Assembly (NCBI GenBank): GCA_021779995.1
Contig: JAJXZP010000193.1
Location: forward strand, 1 to 34,999
DNA length: 34,999 nucleotides
Direction of reading: 5' to 3'
From: a bacterium
Lineage (GTDB): Bacteria > Spirochaetota > Spirochaetia > Treponematales > Rectinemataceae
Shown here: positions 33,503-34,999 of the stretch, one piece after another
Position numbering within the stretch: position 1 is the stretch's first letter
How the letters are laid out: each line of letters starts with the position of its first letter
The notes under the pieces: generated by a model
What the model was told of the DNA's origin: nothing
Databases searched by the model: none
What the model saw: the letters and a program-made list of their open reading frames with translations, nothing else
Made by a program: the position numbers and the translations under genes

Positions 33503-34503
33503 TGGCGATCATGACCATTCGCGAAGCGCTGGGCCGGGCGCTCGACGAGGAGATGGCCCGCGACGATCGGGTCTTCCTGATGGGCGAAGAGGTGGGCGAG
33601 TACGACGGGGCCTACAAGGTGTCCAAGGGCCTGCTCGCCAAGTACGGGAGCGAGCGCGTCCGGGACACGCCGATCGCGGAGCTGGGCTTCACGGGCGTGG
33701 GTGTCGGCGCGGCCCTCGCGGGCCTCCGGCCCGTGGTGGAGTGGATGACGCACAACTTCGCCCTCCTCGCCCTGGACCAGGTGGTCAACGAGGCGGCGAA
33801 GATGCGCTACATGTCGGGAGGCCTGCTCTCGGTGCCCATCGTCTTCCGCGGCCCCTCCGGCCCGGCCGAGCAGCTGGGGGCCCAGCACTCCCAGTCCTTC
33901 GCCTCCTACTGGGCCCACGTGCCGGGGCTCAAGGTCGTGGCGCCGGGCACGGCGGCCGACGCCTACGGGCTCTTGAAGAGCGCGATACGCGACGCCGATC
34001 CCGTCGTCTTCCTCGAGAGCGAGCTCATGTACGGCTGGAAGGGCGAGGTTCCCGACGAGGAGACCCTCGTCCCCATCGGGAAGGCCCGCCTGGCGAGGCC
34101 GGGCCGGGACCTCACGATCGCGGCCTATTCCAAGGCGCTCAAGGAGGCCCTGACCGCGGCGGAGACTCTCGCCGGGCGCGGGATCGAGGCCGAGGTCATC
34201 GACCTGCGGACCCTCCGTCCCCTCGACGAGGAGGCGATCCACCGTTCCGTCAGGCGCACCGGACGCTGCGTCGTGGTGGACGAGTCCTGGCCGGTCGCGA
34301 GCGTCGGCTCCCATCTGGCCTACCTCGTCTCGCGCGAGTGCTTCGACCGGCTCGACGCGCCGGTGGAACTCGTATCGCTCGAAGACGTGCCGATGCCGTA
34401 CAACCGCTCGCTCGAGCTCGCCGCCGGACCCGGCGCCGACAAGATCGTCGCTGCCGCCCTGCGGGTCCTCTATCTCGAGCCCTCCGCCGCGGCGAGGGAG
34501 TGA
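33502..34503 (+). CDS. pdhB: pyruvate dehydrogenase E1 component, beta subunit
   Basis: A 333-residue E1 beta subunit. Visible landmarks: FLMGEEVGEYDGAYKVSKGL, the ThDP-activating Glu60 in DTPIAELGFTGVGVGAAL, and QLGAQHSQSFASYWAHVPGL, with a C-terminal transketolase fold (IEAEVIDLRTLRPLDEEAI, CVVVDESWPVASVG). The start ATG 33502 overlaps the pdhA stop and has a GGGAGG site at 33491-33496. pdhC follows 3 bases after the stop. Confidence 0.94.
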   Translation: MAIMTIREALGRALDEEMARDDRVFLMGEEVGEYDGAYKVSKGLLAKYGSERVRDTPIAELGFTGVGVGAALAGLRPVVEWMTHNFALLALDQVVNEAAKMRYMSGGLLSVPIVFRGPSGPAEQLGAQHSQSFASYWAHVPGLKVVAPGTAADAYGLLKSAIRDADPVVFLESELMYGWKGEVPDEETLVPIGKARLARPGRDLTIAAYSKALKEALTAAETLAGRGIEAEVIDLRTLRPLDEEAIHRSVRRTGRCVVVDESWPVASVGSHLAYLVSRECFDRLDAPVELVSLEDVPMPYNRSLELAAGPGADKIVAAALRVLYLEPSAAARE

Positions 34504-34506
34504 ATC

Positions 34507-34999
34507 ATGGCCGAGAAGCTTCTCATGATGGCCCTGTCCCCCACGATGAGCGAGGGGACGATCGCGCGCTGGAGGGTCGCCGAGGGCGAGTCCTTCGCGG
34601 CCGGCCAGCTGCTCTGCGAGGTCGAGACCGACAAGGCGAGCATGGACTACGAGGCGCCGAAGGATGCGCGCCTCCTCAAGATCCTGCTTCCCCAGGGGGG
34701 GAGGGCGGCTGTCGGCGATCCGATCGCGATCAGCGCAGAGCATGGCGAGGGCGTCGTTGACCTGTTCGAGATGCTCCGCCCCCACGTCGAGCATGAGCAT
34801 TTCGAGACGGACGCCGAAGAGCAGGAGCTCGAGCATGACGCGGAACATGCTCCGCTCAAGCTGGCGATCGTCGGGAGGCCGAATGCGGGCAAGTCGACGC
34901 TGGTCAACCGGATGCTGGGCGAGGAGCGGATGATCACCGGCCCGGAGGCCGGGATCACGCGCGATTCGATCGCGACCGACTGGCTGTGGCCCGACCCGA
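34507..34999 (+). CDS. E2 lipoyl domain (pdhC start) running in frame into Der GTPase: probable chimera, 3' partial
   Basis: An open frame runs off the window end. Residues 1 to about 70 are the N-terminal lipoyl domain of a dihydrolipoamide acyltransferase ([19 protein letters not shown]; lipoylated Lys43 in EVETDKASM), exactly where pdhC is expected, 3 bases after pdhB. From about residue 70 ([20 protein letters not shown]) the text becomes the end of the first G domain of Der/EngA, its acidic linker and the second G domain ([20 protein letters not shown], then GITRDSI). The first G domain is missing, as are the E2 linker, binding and catalytic domains. The Der part has an alphaproteobacterial (sphingomonad-like) character and uses CTG, GCG and CGG codons where upstream genes prefer CTC and GCC. 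The join lies in GGCGATCCGATCGCGATC (34713-34730), which both genes could share. A misassembly is much likelier than a real fusion. Confidence 0.8.
   Translation, partial: MAEKLLMMALSPTMSEGTIARWRVAEGESFAAGQLLCEVETDKASMDYEAPKDARLLKILLPQGGRAAVGDPIAISAEHGEGVVDLFEMLRPHVEHEHFETDAEEQELEHDAEHAPLKLAIVGRPNAGKSTLVNRMLGEERMITGPEAGITRDSIATDWLWPDP

Overview
The window is gene-dense, high-GC bacterial DNA with protein-coding genes on both strands and one tRNA gene. The best guess for the host is a high-GC, host-associated or anaerobic member of the Spirochaetota. This rests on a cyclic-nucleotide-binding/TPR protein paired with a Crp-like protein, a PEGA-domain lipoprotein-like envelope protein, several unrecognised beta-barrel proteins, a coiled-coil HExxH protein and PAS-rich HisKA_2 signalling. 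It is an inference from gene content, not a database result.

Layout. 0-6.5 kb: a GH31 alpha-xylosidase, an MFS transporter and a large receiver-PAS-histidine kinase, all on the plus strand. 6.6-8.6 kb: a minus-strand redox group (WrbA-type quinone reductase, ABM-fold monooxygenase, redoxin whose 3' end looks frameshifted). 8.8-12.0 kb: a J-domain-like protein and, on the opposite strand, a chemoreceptor fused to a sugar-binding-protein domain. 12.1-13.3 kb: a Phd/VapC toxin-antitoxin pair with a palindromic operator, then a tangle of duplicated palindromes built from the 3' end and terminator of a tRNA-Thr(CGT) gene. 13.3-19.0 kb: a minus-strand block with two cNMP-binding regulators, an amidohydrolase, and a tightly overlapping PEGA-GNAT-ROK kinase operon. 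19.4-23.7 kb: two predicted outer-membrane beta-barrel proteins flanking a glutaredoxin / HExxH protein / SGNH hydrolase operon. 23.9-25.3 kb: a less GC-rich pair, an iron-sulfur-type flavoprotein and a MarR regulator, with matching candidate operators in front of each. 25.4-30.3 kb: a DUF434-like protein, NAD salvage (pncA-pncB) and a Kup potassium transporter. 30.4-34.7 kb: CheX, lipoate ligase, a PNPOx-fold protein and pyruvate dehydrogenase E1 alpha and beta, ending in the lipoyl domain of E2.

The genes form coherent units: lipoate ligase sits upstream of the lipoate-dependent PDH complex; nicotinamidase overlaps nicotinate phosphoribosyltransferase; the MarR regulator appears to control itself and the neighbouring flavoprotein.

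The last ~280 bases need care. The E2 lipoyl domain runs in frame straight into the middle of a Der (EngA) GTPase of alphaproteobacterial type, and codon choice changes at the same point. This is most likely a chimeric assembly join. The most interesting apparently real features are the chemoreceptor with an intracellular periplasmic-binding-protein domain, the tRNA-Thr-derived palindromic duplication, and the MarR operator pair. Short tandem repeats next to gene ends recur through the window.
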